Source of the DNA: Roseomonas gilardii subsp. gilardii
Lineage (GTDB): Bacteria > Pseudomonadota > Alphaproteobacteria > Acetobacterales > Acetobacteraceae
Direction: 5' to 3'
Length of the DNA: 64,000 bases
NCBI RefSeq assembly: GCF_023078375.1
Contig: NZ_CP095554.1
Span: 308,501 to 372,500 of the forward strand
Shown here piece by piece: positions 1-9,502 of this stretch; the first letter of the stretch is position 1; each line of letters opens with the position of its first letter. The notes beneath the pieces are model-generated. The model did not search any database. It had not been told where the DNA came from and saw only the letters and a list, made by a program, of their open reading frames with translations. The translations under genes and the position numbers were made by a program.

Positions 1-417
1 CACCTGGAAGCCGAGTTGCGCGAGGGCCATGGTCGTGTTGCCCCAGCCCGGGCCGACATCGAGGATCCGCGCCCCAGGCTTCAGGTCGATTCCCATCAGC
101 AGGAAGGCAATCGCGGAGAGATGCTTTCCGGCGACGGCGGCACCGGATGTGTAGGGGAACGGCCTGAGGCGGGCAGCGTTCACATCGAAGACGCTTTCCT
201 CGTTGCGTACGCTGTAGGAACGACCTGCGATGAATTCGTAGAGACCCATCTGCCAGCCGAGATAGCTTTCCGAGAAGGGATCGGCAGGGCCCTGCCGCGA
301 GATGTCGAACTGGAAGGTGCTGAAGACCTGCCGCAGCGCATCGTCGGATATCTGAAGGGCGGCCTGACATTCCTGCAGCTTGGCGTCCAGGGCATCCAGC
401 GTTTCGATTACCTGCAT
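1..417 (-). CDS. class I SAM-dependent methyltransferase, N-terminal part (cut by window edge)
   Basis: Reading leftwards from an ATG at 417, 139 codons are open to the window edge with no stop, so the gene continues outside. The last visible residues contain the SAM-binding motif I, ILDVGPGWGNTT, preceded by a helical segment (residues about 100-110) of the kind found before the Rossmann core. The first 90 residues are an N-terminal extension. The substrate cannot be inferred because the downstream half, which would show the specificity region, is missing. The next gene is divergent with about 285 bp between them, in which I see nothing further. Confidence 0.75.
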   Translation of the reverse strand, partial: MQVIETLDALDAKLQECQAALQISDDALRQVFSTFQFDISRQGPADPFSESYLGWQMGLYEFIAGRSYSVRNEESVFDVNAARLRPFPYTSGAAVAGKHLSAIAFLLMGIDLKPGARILDVGPGWGNTTMALAQLGFQV

Positions 418-702
418 TGCCCAACCTCGTGATGGATCCTCGGCGATAATCTATCGACGGTTGCGATGCCGCACAAACCAGTCCATCGAAGCCGCTGCGC
501 GAAAGTTCTCCCCGGCCCCCGGTCATCGCCTGACCGTGCAGTTCCCGATGGCATGGAGCGCCGAGGAACACTCCGCTGCCACCTCACTCCTTCCGCAGCG
601 CCTCCCTCTTGTGCGCCGCCGCCGGGTGCGGATGTCACGGGAATGTCTTCCCGCGCCACCGGCGGGCATGGCAACAGCGGCGCCCTTTTCATGGAGGACC
701 GG

Positions 703-1335
703 ATGGACCCGGCAACGGCCACGAAGCGGTTGGGCGAGGCACCGGCCATCGATCCCAGCGCCAGCCTGCGCGACACGCGCCTCGGCCGCTATTGCGAGGT
801 CGGGGCGCGCACGAAGCTCGCGGAATGCGTCTTCGGCGACTACAGCTATGTCGGGAACGACAGCGACATCATCTACGCCACGCTCGGCCGCTTCTGTTCC
901 ATCGCCGCGCAGGTGCGGATCAACCCCGGCAACCACCCGCTGGAGCGCGTGGCGCTGAACCACTTCACCTATCGCTCCGCCGCCTATGGCTTCGGCGAGG
1001 ACGACACGGATTTCTTCGCCTGGCGGCGGGACCACCATGTCACGCTGGGCCATGACGTGTGGATCGGGCATGGCGCGGTGGTGCTGCCCGGCCTGCGCAT
1101 CGGCAACGGCGCCGCCATCGGCGCCGGCGCGGTGGTGACGAAGGATGTGCCGCCCTTCGCCATCGTGGCCGGCGTGCCGGGGCGCGTGCTCCGCTTCCGC
1201 TTCCCGCCAGAGGTGATCGCGGCGCTGGAACGCATCGCTTGGTGGGACTGGCCGCACGAGGTGCTGGGCGCGCGGCTCGGCGATTTCCGCTCGCTCGGCG
1301 CGGGGGAATTCTGCCGGCGCTACGATCCGGCGTAG
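703..1335 (+). CDS. hexapeptide-repeat acyltransferase (phosphonate-cluster type)
   Basis: A 210-residue left-handed beta-helix transferase. Isoleucine-patch hexapeptide repeats run from about residue 15 to 60 and again in the stretch LGHDVWIGHGAVVLPGLRIG. HVTLGHDVWIGHGAVV contains the His-rich acceptor loop typical of chloramphenicol/virginiamycin-type acetyltransferases, and RINPGNHPLERVALNHFTYR matches the acyltransferase subfamily found in phosphonate-utilisation operons. No phn genes are next to it, so its acceptor is unknown. An ATG at 691 is also in frame, but 703 has a GGAGGA five bases upstream and is preferred. Probably cytosolic and trimeric, as is usual for the fold. Confidence 0.8.
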   Translation: MDPATATKRLGEAPAIDPSASLRDTRLGRYCEVGARTKLAECVFGDYSYVGNDSDIIYATLGRFCSIAAQVRINPGNHPLERVALNHFTYRSAAYGFGEDDTDFFAWRRDHHVTLGHDVWIGHGAVVLPGLRIGNGAAIGAGAVVTKDVPPFAIVAGVPGRVLRFRFPPEVIAALERIAWWDWPHEVLGARLGDFRSLGAGEFCRRYDPA

Positions 1336-1345
1336 CACCTCATCG

Positions 1346-1677
1346 GGCCAGCCTCCCGGGGGAGAGGCTCCGCCTCTCGCCCCGGCCCCCTCTCCGCTGG
1401 GGACCGAAGCCCGTCCCCAGACCCCGGGCCTGAGTTGGCACTGGTGGTGGGCGTCAGCCTGACGCCCGATCCCTGGGAGCAGGTGGATCAGTGGGGCGCC
1501 CGAAAAGAAAGAATCCTTGTCCGCGCTTGTGGCGCCCATAGTCGCCGGAGAGCATGGCTCTCCGGCGCGATCAGATGTCCAACGGAAGCCAGCGACAGGG
1601 AGGTCCAGGAACCTCAGGTTCCTGGCGGATGGGGGTACGGGGGCGAAGGCGGAGCCTTCCCCCGGGGCCACAGGCGA
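1346..1677. repeat. intergenic structured repeat, copy A (full length)
   Basis: No gene fits this stretch between the acyltransferase and gshA. It aligns by eye along its length with 37206-37530 and, at its right end, with 30741-30816. It contains several perfect or near-perfect hairpins: GAGAGGC-tcc-GCCTCTC (about 1371-1388), an 11-bp stem at 1543-1567, and a 10-bp stem at 1605-1625. Two of these stems keep their pairing in copy C although the bases differ, which points to selection on structure. Confidence 0.75.
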
Positions 1678-1697
1678 AGCGCCCGCAGCCGAACCTG

Positions 1698-3047
1698 TCA
1701 GACAGCCCCCTCGGCGAAGATACGCGAGACGTCGCCCTGCCAGGGCCCCCGGGCGCGGGCCAGCCAGCGATCGGCCTGGGTCTGGCCGGTTTCCGCGATC
1801 TCCTCGACCGGGGCGAGGAACCTCTCCTCGCCGAGGCCGCGGGCGCGGAGGCCGTCGTGGGCGATGCGGACCGCGTCGCGCGCCACATCGCGCAGGGGGC
1901 GTCCGCCGATCCCGGCGCGCAGGCCGAGCTTCGGGACTTCGCTCCGCAGCCGGCGCATCTCCTCGACGCTCCAGCCGCGCACCAGGTCGAGCCCGGCCTT
2001 CTGCGCCGCATCGTCGTAGAGCAGGCCGGTCCAGAAGGCGGGATGGGCCACGATCATCGCCGGGCTGCCGACATCGGCGCCGCGCATCTCCAGGAAGCGC
2101 TTGAGGCGGACATCGGTGAAGACGGTGGTCACATGGTCCGCCCAGTCGCCCATGGTGGCCCGGACACCGGGATGGCCCGGCAGGCCGTGGCGGATGAAGT
2201 CGCGGAAGGTGGTGCTGGTGGCGTCCACGAAGGCACCCTCCCGCATCACGAAGTACATGGGCACGTCGAGGACGTATTCGGCGAAGCGCTCGAAGCCAAA
2301 GCCTTCCTCGAAGACCACCGGGGGGATGCCGGTGCGGTCGGGGTCGGTGCGGGTCCAGACCTCGCCGCGCAGGGTCAGGTAGTCGGTCGCCTTGCCCTCG
2401 CGGAAGGGGGAATTGGCCCAGAGGGCGGTGGAGAGGGGCTGCAGCGCCAGGGACAGGCGCAGCTTCTCCACCATGTCGGCCTCGTCGCCGAAATCCAGGT
2501 TGCTCTGCACGGTGCAGGTGCGAAGCATCATGTCGAGGCCGAGTTCGCCCACGCGCGGCATGTATTCCCGCATGATGGCGTAGCGCTGCTTGGGCATCCA
2601 GGGCATGGCGTCGCGGGTCGCCAGCGGGTGGAAGCCGACGGGCAGGAAGGCGATGCCGAGGGGGCCGGCGACCTCACGCAGTTCGGAAAGATGCGAGTCC
2701 AGCTCGGCCGCGGTGGCATGCAGGTCGGCCAGCGGGGCGCCGGACAGCTCGGTCTGCCCGCCCGGCTCCAGCGAGACGGAGGCGTTGTCCTTCACCAGGC
2801 CGATCGGGTTGCCGCGGTCCAGGATGGGCTCCCAGCCCCGGGCGGCCAGCCCTTCCAGGATGGCGCGGATGCCGCCCGGCTGGTCGTCATAGGCGGGGGG
2901 GTGCAGGTCGTCGCGGCGGAAGCCGAATTTCTCGTGCTCGGTGCCGATGCGCCAGTCCTGGCGCGGCTTGGACCCCTCCGAGAACCAGTCGGCGAGCTGC
3001 CGCACGGAGTGGATCGGCGTGGGGTCGGCCTCGCCGGGATTGGACAT
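1698..3047 (-). CDS. gshA: glutamate-cysteine ligase (GCS2/plant-like type)
   Basis: 449 residues. Catalyses ATP-dependent joining of L-glutamate and L-cysteine to gamma-glutamylcysteine, the first step of glutathione synthesis, in the cytosol. Family hallmarks seen are the early IGTEHEKFGF box (about residues 34-43), SLEPGGQTELSG (about 90-101), and MLRTCTVQSNLDFGDEADM in the middle. The length matches the alphaproteobacterial GCS2 branch rather than the shorter YbdK branch. The start chosen is the ATG at 3047; longer readings only add low-complexity sequence overlapping rsmE. It lies 37 bp downstream of rsmE on the same strand, so the two may be cotranscribed. No gshB is in the window. Confidence 0.95.
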   Translation of the reverse strand: MSNPGEADPTPIHSVRQLADWFSEGSKPRQDWRIGTEHEKFGFRRDDLHPPAYDDQPGGIRAILEGLAARGWEPILDRGNPIGLVKDNASVSLEPGGQTELSGAPLADLHATAAELDSHLSELREVAGPLGIAFLPVGFHPLATRDAMPWMPKQRYAIMREYMPRVGELGLDMMLRTCTVQSNLDFGDEADMVEKLRLSLALQPLSTALWANSPFREGKATDYLTLRGEVWTRTDPDRTGIPPVVFEEGFGFERFAEYVLDVPMYFVMREGAFVDATSTTFRDFIRHGLPGHPGVRATMGDWADHVTTVFTDVRLKRFLEMRGADVGSPAMIVAHPAFWTGLLYDDAAQKAGLDLVRGWSVEEMRRLRSEVPKLGLRAGIGGRPLRDVARDAVRIAHDGLRARGLGEERFLAPVEEIAETGQTQADRWLARARGPWQGDVSRIFAEGAV

Positions 3048-3084
3048 GCTTCGCTTGCCTATGCGCTCTCGGGCACGCGTGCCC

Positions 3085-3834
3085 TCAGTTACGACCCTCG
3101 GCCCAGTCGCCGCAGCAAGCCTGCAGCACCGCGAGCCCCGAGATTGCCGCCGTCTCCGCCCGCAGGATACGCGGGCCGAGGGCAACCGGCACAACAAAGG
3201 GACGCCGCCGCACTGCGTCAAGCTCCGCCGGCGCGAAGCCGCCTTCCGGCCCCACCAGCCAGCCGGGATCGGCGGCGGGGGGCGACTGCCGGAGGGCCTC
3301 CGGCAGGGGTGGCGCGGCACCGCGCTCCGCCCCCAGGAAGAGGGGAGCGGCGGGGTCCTGGCGCGCCCAGAGGTCGAGCGTCGCATGCAGGGGCAGCGGC
3401 TCGGCGATCTCCGGCACGTCCAGGCGCTCGCACTGCTCGGCGGCCTCGCGGGCGATCAGGCCCAGGCGGTCGCGGTTCACCTTGTCGGCCACGCAGCGGG
3501 CGGTGAGGACGGGCCGGATGGCCGAGACGCCGAGCTCGGTCGCCTTCTCCACCGTCCATTCCATCGCGTCGCGCTTCAGCAGGGCGAGGAGGAGGACGGG
3601 GCCGGCGGGGGGCGGCTGCGGGCGCAGGCGGCGGCGCAGGGCGAAGCGGGCGCTGTCCTTGCGGAGCGCGGCGATCCCGGCCTCGAACTCGCCGTCGCGG
3701 CCGTTGAACAGGAGGACCGTGTCCCCCACGCCCCGGCGCAGCACGGAGCCCAGGTAGCGGCCCTGGCCGGGCAGGGAATCGACCTCGGATTCCTCGGCCA
3801 GCGGGGCATCGATGAAGAGACGTGGGATGGACAT
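3085..3834 (-). CDS. rsmE: 16S rRNA (uracil(1498)-N(3))-methyltransferase
   Basis: 249 residues, a usual RsmE length. It has an N-terminal PUA-like region followed by a SPOUT/trefoil-knot methyltransferase domain that methylates U1498 in the decoding centre of 16S rRNA. Characteristic segments are EWTVEKATELGVSAIRPV (about residues 92-109), the SAM-knot signature LVGPEGGFAPAE (about 191-202) and LGPRILRAETAAI near the C terminus. Its start codon is 28 bp from the divergently transcribed ubiA, so the two promoters must share that short gap. gshA follows it on the same strand. Confidence 0.95.
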   Translation of the reverse strand: MSIPRLFIDAPLAEESEVDSLPGQGRYLGSVLRRGVGDTVLLFNGRDGEFEAGIAALRKDSARFALRRRLRPQPPPAGPVLLLALLKRDAMEWTVEKATELGVSAIRPVLTARCVADKVNRDRLGLIAREAAEQCERLDVPEIAEPLPLHATLDLWARQDPAAPLFLGAERGAAPPLPEALRQSPPAADPGWLVGPEGGFAPAELDAVRRRPFVVPVALGPRILRAETAAISGLAVLQACCGDWAEGRN

Positions 3835-3862
3835 GGCGCTTCAGGCGGGGAGAGTAGCATGC

Positions 3863-4762
3863 ATGGCCGCCTATACCGATATCCGGGCCGAGGGCTGGGT
3901 CGCCCGCCTGCCCGCCGCCGCCCGCCCCTATGCCCTGCTCGCCCGGCTGGACCGGCCGATCGGCTCCTGGCTGCTGTTCCTGCCGGGGCTCTGGGCCTTC
4001 GCCGCCGTGGCGCCGGGATGGGTGGAGGGAATCCGCCTGACCCTGCTGTTCGGCCTCGGGGCGGTGGCGATGCGCGGGGCGGGCTGCGTGGTGAACGACC
4101 TGTGGGACCGCGACATCGACCGGAAGGTGGAGCGCACCGCCGGGCGGCCGCTGGCCTCGGGCGCGGTGACGCCACGGCAGGCGCTGGCCTGGCTGGCGGT
4201 GCTGTGCCTCGTGGGGCTTGGGGTGCTGCTGCAACTGAACGGACTGGCGATCCTGCTGGGCGTGCTGTCGCTGGTGCCGATCGCGCTGTACCCGCTGGCC
4301 AAGCGGGTGACGGACTGGCCGCAGGCCATGCTGGGCTTCGTCTTCTCCTGGGCGGCGCCGACCGGCTGGGCGGCCGCGACGGGCACGCTGCCGCCGGCCG
4401 CCTTCGTGCTCTGGCTTGCCGCCTTCTTCTGGATCCTGGGCTACGACACGATCTATGCGCACCAGGACCGGGAGGATGACGCCATCGTCGGCATCGGCTC
4501 CTCCGCCCTGACGCTGGGGGAGCGGACCCGGCCCTTCCTGGTGGTGTGCTACGGTCTGGTGCTGGCGTTGCTGGTGGCGGCGGGGCTGCTGGCGGGGCTG
4601 CGCTGGCCCTTCCTGCTCGCCATGGTGCTGCCGGCGGTGCTGCTGGCGCGGCAGGTGCTGACGCTGCGGCTGGACGATCCGGGGCATTGCCTGGCCCTGT
4701 TCAAGTCGAACCGCGAGGTCGGGCTGGCCATCGCCCTGGCCTTCCTCCTCGGGCGGCCATAG
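3863..4762 (+). CDS. ubiA: 4-hydroxybenzoate polyprenyltransferase
   Basis: 299 residues, an integral membrane prenyltransferase that attaches the polyprenyl tail to 4-hydroxybenzoate in ubiquinone synthesis. The first Asp-rich motif is NDLWDRDIDRKVERTAGRPL (about residues 77-96) and the second is YDTIYAHQDREDD (about 194-206). Hydrophobic segments fill most of the protein. The ATG at 3863 has GGGGAGAG upstream; earlier in-frame ATGs would run into rsmE. Its product feeds the quinol oxidase encoded by cyoABCD further along, though the genes are not in one operon. Confidence 0.95.
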   Translation: MAAYTDIRAEGWVARLPAAARPYALLARLDRPIGSWLLFLPGLWAFAAVAPGWVEGIRLTLLFGLGAVAMRGAGCVVNDLWDRDIDRKVERTAGRPLASGAVTPRQALAWLAVLCLVGLGVLLQLNGLAILLGVLSLVPIALYPLAKRVTDWPQAMLGFVFSWAAPTGWAAATGTLPPAAFVLWLAAFFWILGYDTIYAHQDREDDAIVGIGSSALTLGERTRPFLVVCYGLVLALLVAAGLLAGLRWPFLLAMVLPAVLLARQVLTLRLDDPGHCLALFKSNREVGLAIALAFLLGRP

Positions 4763-4882
4763 AGCCTTCGCCCCGGAGGGGCTGATCCGCGCCCGCGCCC
4801 GGTGCCGCCCCGCGGTGATCTGCTCTAAGCCTCCTGCCAGGGGAGCTTCCCCCGGCAGGACGATCCCGGAAGGGCGGTGGGG

Positions 4883-5551
4883 ATGGCGGTGACGGACAAG
4901 CCTTCGGCGGAGGATTTCATCCGCGCTCAGACCGCCCTCGCCCGCCCGGCCCTGGTGCCGGAGGTGGAGCTCTATCTCGCCACCGAGATCACGCCGATCT
5001 GGAAGGCAACCGAGACCTGGCTGGCGGCGGAAGGGGTGGAGCCGCCCTTCTGGGCCTTCGCCTGGCCGGGCAGCCAGGCCCTGGCGCGGCTGGTGCTGGA
5101 CGAGCCCGCCCGCGTGGCGGGGCGCCGGGTGCTGGATTTCGCCGCCGGGGGCGGTCTGGCCGCCATCGCCTGCCACAGGGCCGGGGCCGCCCTGGTGGAG
5201 GCGGCGGAGCTCGACCCCCTGGCCTGCGCCGCCATCCGGCTGAACGCGCGGCACAACGGGGCGGATTCGGTGCGGGAGTTCTGCGGCGACGTGGTGGGCG
5301 CGCCGGGGCGCTGGGATGTCATCCTGGCGGGCGATGTCTGCTACGAGGCACCGATGACCCGGCATATCCTGCCGTGGCTGCGCGGCCTCGCCGCGGGCGG
5401 GGCAGAGGTCTGGCTGGCCGATCCGGGCCGGGCCTATCTGCCGCGCGAGGCCCTGGCGCCCGGACCGCGCTACACCGTGCCGGTGACGCGGGAGCTGGAG
5501 GACCGCGACACGCGGGAGGTCACGGTCTGGCGCGTGCTGCCGCCCGGGTGA
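4883..5551 (+). CDS. class I methyltransferase, ETFB lysine-methyltransferase-like
   Basis: 222 residues. SAM-binding motif I is RVLDFAAGGGLAAIA (about residues 77-91), followed by AELDPLACAAIRLNA and DVILAGDVCYE, an arrangement typical of the family-16 protein methyltransferases that modify electron-transfer flavoprotein beta or ribosomal protein lysines. WAFAWPGSQALARLVLD before motif I is also usual in that group. The actual substrate is inference from resemblance. A GTG six bases upstream of the ATG at 4883 is an alternative start; AAGGG lies before both. It stands alone, 120 bp after ubiA. Confidence 0.75.
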   Translation: MAVTDKPSAEDFIRAQTALARPALVPEVELYLATEITPIWKATETWLAAEGVEPPFWAFAWPGSQALARLVLDEPARVAGRRVLDFAAGGGLAAIACHRAGAALVEAAELDPLACAAIRLNARHNGADSVREFCGDVVGAPGRWDVILAGDVCYEAPMTRHILPWLRGLAAGGAEVWLADPGRAYLPREALAPGPRYTVPVTRELEDRDTREVTVWRVLPPG

Positions 5552-5574
5552 GCCACTCGTGAGCCCCCCATGGG

Positions 5575-6111
5575 CTACTCGACCTGCCGCTTCTCCAGCT
5601 TCCGCGCCAGGGTACGGCGATGGAGGCCGAGGCGGCGGGCGGATTCGGAGACGTTGAACCCGGTTTCCGCCAGGGTCTGGTGGATGCGCTCCCATTCCAG
5701 GGTCTTGATCGAGGTCGGGCGCTGGCTGAGCGGCGTCTTGACGTTGCCGGCGGCCTTGCCGAAGGCTTCCTCGATGTCGTCGGTGTTGGAGGGCTTGGCG
5801 AGGTAGTGGCAGGCCCCGAGCTTGATGGCCTCCACCGCCGTGGCGATGCTGGCGAAGCCGGTGAGGACCACGATCAGCATCTCCGGATCATGCTCGTGCA
5901 GGACCTGGACGCAGGCGAGGCCGGAGGCGCCGGAGAGCTTCAGGTCCACCACGGCATAATGCGGCGTGCGGGTCTGGAGAAGCTCCTCCATCTCCTCCAG
6001 CCCGGCCGCGACCAGGACCTCGTAGCCACGGCGCTCGAAGGAACGGCGCAGGGTGCGGGAGAAGCTGGCATCGTCCTCGACGATCAGCAGAAGGCGCTCA
6101 TCGGGCATCAT
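5575..6111 (-). CDS. regA: redox response regulator, RegA/PrrA/ActR family
   Basis: 178 residues. The receiver domain has the acidic pocket VEDD at 11-14, phospho-acceptor Asp56 in VVDLKLSG, Thr84 in VLTG and Lys106 in LAKPS. A proline-containing linker leads to a Fis-type helix-turn-helix at about 145-178 (GFNVSESARRLGLHRRTLARK). RegA regulators switch genes for terminal oxidases, photosynthesis and carbon or nitrogen fixation with oxygen and redox state. The gene overlaps the 3' end of regB by 14 bases on the same strand, so the pair is translationally coupled, and it sits next to the cyo oxidase operon, a likely target. Confidence 0.92.
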   Translation of the reverse strand: MMPDERLLLIVEDDASFSRTLRRSFERRGYEVLVAAGLEEMEELLQTRTPHYAVVDLKLSGASGLACVQVLHEHDPEMLIVVLTGFASIATAVEAIKLGACHYLAKPSNTDDIEEAFGKAAGNVKTPLSQRPTSIKTLEWERIHQTLAETGFNVSESARRLGLHRRTLARKLEKRQVE

Positions 6112-7362
6112 CGTCTTGCTCCTCCGGCTCCTCGCCGATGGCGATGGCGGCCAGGGGCAGGGTCAGGGTCACGGTGGCCCCCCGCCCTGGCCGGTTGCAG
6201 GCGGTGACGGTGCCGCCCAGCTTGCGGGCGACATTGACCACGAGGAAAAGGCCCAGCCCGCCGCCGGTGCGGCCCTTGGTGGAGCGGTAGGGGCTGCCGA
6301 ACTCGGCCAGCATCCCCGGGGCGAAGCCGGGGCCGTCGTCGCTCACCTCCAGCAGCAGGTCGTCGCCATCGCGCAAGGCGGTGAGGTGCACCGCGGGCGA
6401 GGGCGCCTCCTGCGCATTGACCAGGAGGTTGGCCAGGACCTGCTTCAGCGCCGGATCGGCCACGATCGGGATGTCCTCCGCCAGCTCGTTGCGGAAGGTG
6501 AGGCCGAAGCCGGGATGGGCAAGCTCCCATTCATGGAGGAAATCCTCCAGGAAGGCGCCGATGGTGGTGAGCGCCGGGGCCTCCCCCTCGCCTCCCCGGC
6601 GGACAGGAGGATGCCGCCGATGATCGACTTGCAGCGGTCGATGGCGGCCTGCATCTCCTCGATCTCCCCCTGCAGGTCCGGCATCTCCCGCAGCGCGGGC
6701 ATGCGCTGCCAGTCGCCCAGGATGACGGAGACGGTGGCGAGCGGCGTGCTGAGCTCGTGCGCGGCGCCGGAGGCGAGCAGGCCCATGCGGATGATGTGCT
6801 CCTCCTCCACCGCCTGCTGCCGCATATGGGCGAGATGGGCGTCCCGGTCCCGCAGATTGCCGCTGATGCGGGTGGTGAAGACCATCAGCAGCACGGCGAC
6901 CAGGATGAAGCAGACCAGCAGCCCGTAGAGGTGCAGGGTGAAGAGGTCCGCGCCCAGGCTGTCCGGCAGGAGCAACGGGCGGTAGTCCAGGGTCAGGCCG
7001 AGGAAGCAGGCGATGGCGATGGCCACCACGGCCCAGGCGCCATGCTGTTCCAGCAGCACCGCCGCCAGCGTGACCTGAAGCAGGTAGAGGGAAACGAAGG
7101 GATTGGTCATCCCGCCGCTCAGGTAGAGTTGCACCGTCAGGGCGGCCACGTCGAAGGCCAGGACCAGGAAGAGCTCCAGCCCCCCGACAGGGGTGCTCAG
7201 GCGCAACCGGAGCAGGCTCAGGAGGTTCAGCGCGATCAGCGCGGCCACCACCAGGGCCATCTGCCGCAGTGGCAGGTCGATGCCCAGCCCGTAGCGGACG
7301 GTGCCGATGGTCAGCACCTGTCCCACCACCGCCACCCAGCGGAGCTGGACGAGCTGGAGCAT
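6098..7362 (-). pseudogene. regB: sensor histidine kinase RegB/PrrB/ActS, broken by one frameshift
   Basis: The N-terminal part reads as six hydrophobic segments, then the H-box GAAHELSTPLATVSVILGDW (phospho-acceptor His). Soon after, the frame is lost and continues in another frame with the N box and ATP lid: VLANLLVNAQEA, VSDDGPGF, GGGLGLFLVVNVARKLGG. One extra base in the C5 run at 6583-6587 (G5 on the coding strand) restores one continuous protein. Several other genes here need the same repair, so this may be an assembly error and the kinase functional. The start is uncertain: ATG 7362 leaves almost no cytoplasmic leader, and a non-ATG start further upstream is possible. Partner of regA. 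Confidence 0.8.
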
Positions 7363-7636
7363 ATTCTTGCTGCCGGTCTCGTCCCGCGAAAGCGGGGCTG
7401 GGCCGGAGTGAGCGGGCCGCGGGATGCCTGCATCGGGCCTTCCGCCTCGGGCCGGGCCCGCCGGCGGCGCCGGACCGGGGTGCGCTCCGCTGTGCTCGGG
7501 GATGGCATCCGCCCGTCCTACCCCCGGGCGCCCCTTGCGGCGAGGGGGACTCGGCCGGGCGCGGGTCAGGTCTGCGATACAGGGCGGGTTCCGCGCCGAT
7601 CCGGAAGCGGCCACGAAACGACGCGGCCGGCGGCGG

Positions 7637-8419
7637 TCAGGCCCGTCGCCGGACCCGCCATTCCTCCCGCGCGACATAGGCGATGGCGGCGGCCACCATC
7701 AGCGCCAGGGCATACCAGGTGATCGCATAGACCAGATGGTTGTTCGGGAAGCGGATCACCGTCAGCCCGCCGACCGGCAGCCCACCCGGGTTGGGGGTGG
7801 AGTCGGCATCGATGAAATAGGGCGCGACCGGCCCCTGGAGGCCACGGGCGGCGGCGATGGCGGCCACGTCGCGGGAATACCAGCGCCCCTCCGCCGGGAC
7901 GTTGCTGCGCAGGAAGCTGCCACCGGGTTCGGTGATGCGGAGCAGGCCCGTGACCGTGACGGGGCCGGTCACCTGCCCTTCCGCGCGGCTGGCCGGGTCG
8001 CGCCGGTCGCCCGGGACGAAGCCACGGTTGACCAGGACGGTGAAGCCCGACTCGCCCTGGAGCGGGGTGAGCACCCAGAAGCCGGGGCCCAGGTTGGTGT
8101 TGGCCTGGGCCAGCGTTTCCCGGTCGTGAAGGAAGCGGCCGGCGATCCGGACATGCCGGTATTCGTCCCGCGCGGCGGTGACGCCCGGCCAGGCATCCGG
8201 TCCGGGCGGAGCGGCGGGCGGGGCCTGGACGCGGCTCTCGACCCGCTGGATCAGGTCGAGCTTCCAGGCGCGGCGCTCGACCTGCCAGGTGCCCAGCGCC
8301 ACCAGCCCGGCAAAGGCCAGCAGCGCCAGGATGCCCATCAGGAACAGGCGGGCCGCGGAATGGCGTTGCCAGACCTCCCCGGCCTCTTCCGGGCCATGGC
8401 CCCGTGGTTCAGTCCCCAT
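7637..8419 (-). CDS. SURF1-family oxidase assembly protein
   Basis: 260 residues with one transmembrane helix near the N terminus (about 27-47), one near the C terminus (about 228-248) and a long periplasmic domain between them, the SURF1 layout. Family-like segments are GTWQVERRAWKLDLI, LVNRGFVP and the C-terminal NNHLVYAITWYALALM. SURF1 proteins help insert heme into heme-copper oxidases. The gene follows cyoD by 21 bp on the same strand, so here it most likely serves the quinol oxidase rather than a cytochrome c oxidase, none of which is in the window. Confidence 0.93.
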   Translation of the reverse strand: MGTEPRGHGPEEAGEVWQRHSAARLFLMGILALLAFAGLVALGTWQVERRAWKLDLIQRVESRVQAPPAAPPGPDAWPGVTAARDEYRHVRIAGRFLHDRETLAQANTNLGPGFWVLTPLQGESGFTVLVNRGFVPGDRRDPASRAEGQVTGPVTVTGLLRITEPGGSFLRSNVPAEGRWYSRDVAAIAAARGLQGPVAPYFIDADSTPNPGGLPVGGLTVIRFPNNHLVYAITWYALALMVAAAIAYVAREEWRVRRRA

Positions 8420-8440
8420 GGATGAAGGCAGGCCCTGGCC

Positions 8441-8854
8441 TCAGGGCATGTTCTTCATGTCATGGATGCTCATGGGCATCATGTTGTTGTTCAGGTGGTA
8501 CATGACCCAGAGCGAGCCCGAGAGGGTGATGACGACCAGAACGATCGTGAAGATCAGTGCCAGCATGGTCCAGCCGCCCTCGGAGCGGGAGTTCATGTGC
8601 AGGAAGTAGATCATGTGCACGATGACCTGGACCGCCCCCAGCCCCATGACCGCCATGGCGGTCACCCGGGGATCGGCGAAGACATCGCCCATCACCAGCC
8701 AGAAGGGGATGGCGGTGAGGATGACCGACAGGACGAAGCCGGTCAGATACCCGCCATAGGTACCGTGATAGCCGCTGTCGTGATGGGCGTCATGGCCATG
8801 GCCGCCATGACCATGGTCATGACCCTGCTGGTGCGCGGTTGCGTGCGAGCTCAT
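8441..8854 (-). CDS. cyoD: cytochrome o ubiquinol oxidase subunit IV
   Basis: 137 residues. A His-rich N terminus ([16 protein letters not shown], about residues 11-26) is followed by three transmembrane helices, the usual CyoD topology. The His-rich leader is longer than in the enterobacterial protein and could bind metal, which is inference. The ATG at 8854 overlaps the cyoC stop codon in an ATGA arrangement, showing translational coupling. CyoD is a small structural subunit of the proton-pumping bo3 quinol oxidase in the inner membrane. Confidence 0.93.
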   Translation of the reverse strand: MSSHATAHQQGHDHGHGGHGHDAHHDSGYHGTYGGYLTGFVLSVILTAIPFWLVMGDVFADPRVTAMAVMGLGAVQVIVHMIYFLHMNSRSEGGWTMLALIFTIVLVVITLSGSLWVMYHLNNNMMPMSIHDMKNMP

Positions 8855-9495
8855 TGCAGCACCCCGAGGAGATAGACGAAGGAGAAGACGCCGATCCAGA
8901 TGACGTCCAGGAAGTGCCAGAACAGGCTGAGGCACATCAGGCGGCGCTGGTTCGCCTCATGCAGGCCGAAGCGGGCCACCTGCACCATGAGGGTGAGCAG
9001 CCAGATGATGCCCACCGTGACGTGCAGCCCGTGCGTGCCGACCAGCGTGAAGAAGGAGGACAGGAAGGCGCTGCGCTGCGGCCCCGCCCCTTCCGAGATC
9101 AGGTGGTGGAACTCATAGAGCTCCAGCCCGAGGAAGGCGGCGCCGAACAGGCCGGTGACGAGCAGCCAGAACAGCACCGCGCCCTTCTGCTGCTTCATCA
9201 TCGCCAGCATGGCGAAGCCATAGGTGATGGAGGAGAACAGCAGCATCGCGGTGTTGAGCGCCACCAGCGGCAGGTCGAACAGCTCCGCCGGCGTGGGGCC
9301 GGCGGCAAAGCTGCGGCCCAGCACGCCATAGGTGGCGAAGAGCACCGCGAAGATGAGGCAGTCGCTCATCAGGTAGATCCAGAAGCCCAGCATGGTGCTG
9401 GCCCCCGGATGCGCGTGCTCCTCCTCGGTGACGTAGAAGGAGACCTTCTCCCCGATGGGGTTCCCCAGGGCGGGATGCAGGGAATGCGAGCTCAT
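8851..9495 (-). CDS. cyoC: cytochrome o ubiquinol oxidase subunit III
   Basis: 214 residues, a heme-copper oxidase subunit III with five hydrophobic segments. [19 protein letters not shown], the FLGLELYEF segment and the terminal [19 protein letters not shown] are typical of CyoC. The ATG at 9495 was chosen because upstream codons overlap cyoB. Seven bases separate it from cyoB and four bases overlap cyoD, so all are read from one message. Confidence 0.95.
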   Translation of the reverse strand: MSSHSLHPALGNPIGEKVSFYVTEEEHAHPGASTMLGFWIYLMSDCLIFAVLFATYGVLGRSFAAGPTPAELFDLPLVALNTAMLLFSSITYGFAMLAMMKQQKGAVLFWLLVTGLFGAAFLGLELYEFHHLISEGAGPQRSAFLSSFFTLVGTHGLHVTVGIIWLLTLMVQVARFGLHEANQRRLMCLSLFWHFLDVIWIGVFSFVYLLGVLQ

Positions 9496-9502
9496 GCGCC
9501 GG

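Noticed and set aside
1554-3506. Long open frame opposite gshA (650 codons)
   Set aside because: It is antisense to gshA and rsmE, Gly/Arg/His-rich without domains; a typical shadow frame of high-GC coding DNA. The same holds for 3218-5695 and 9455-10870.
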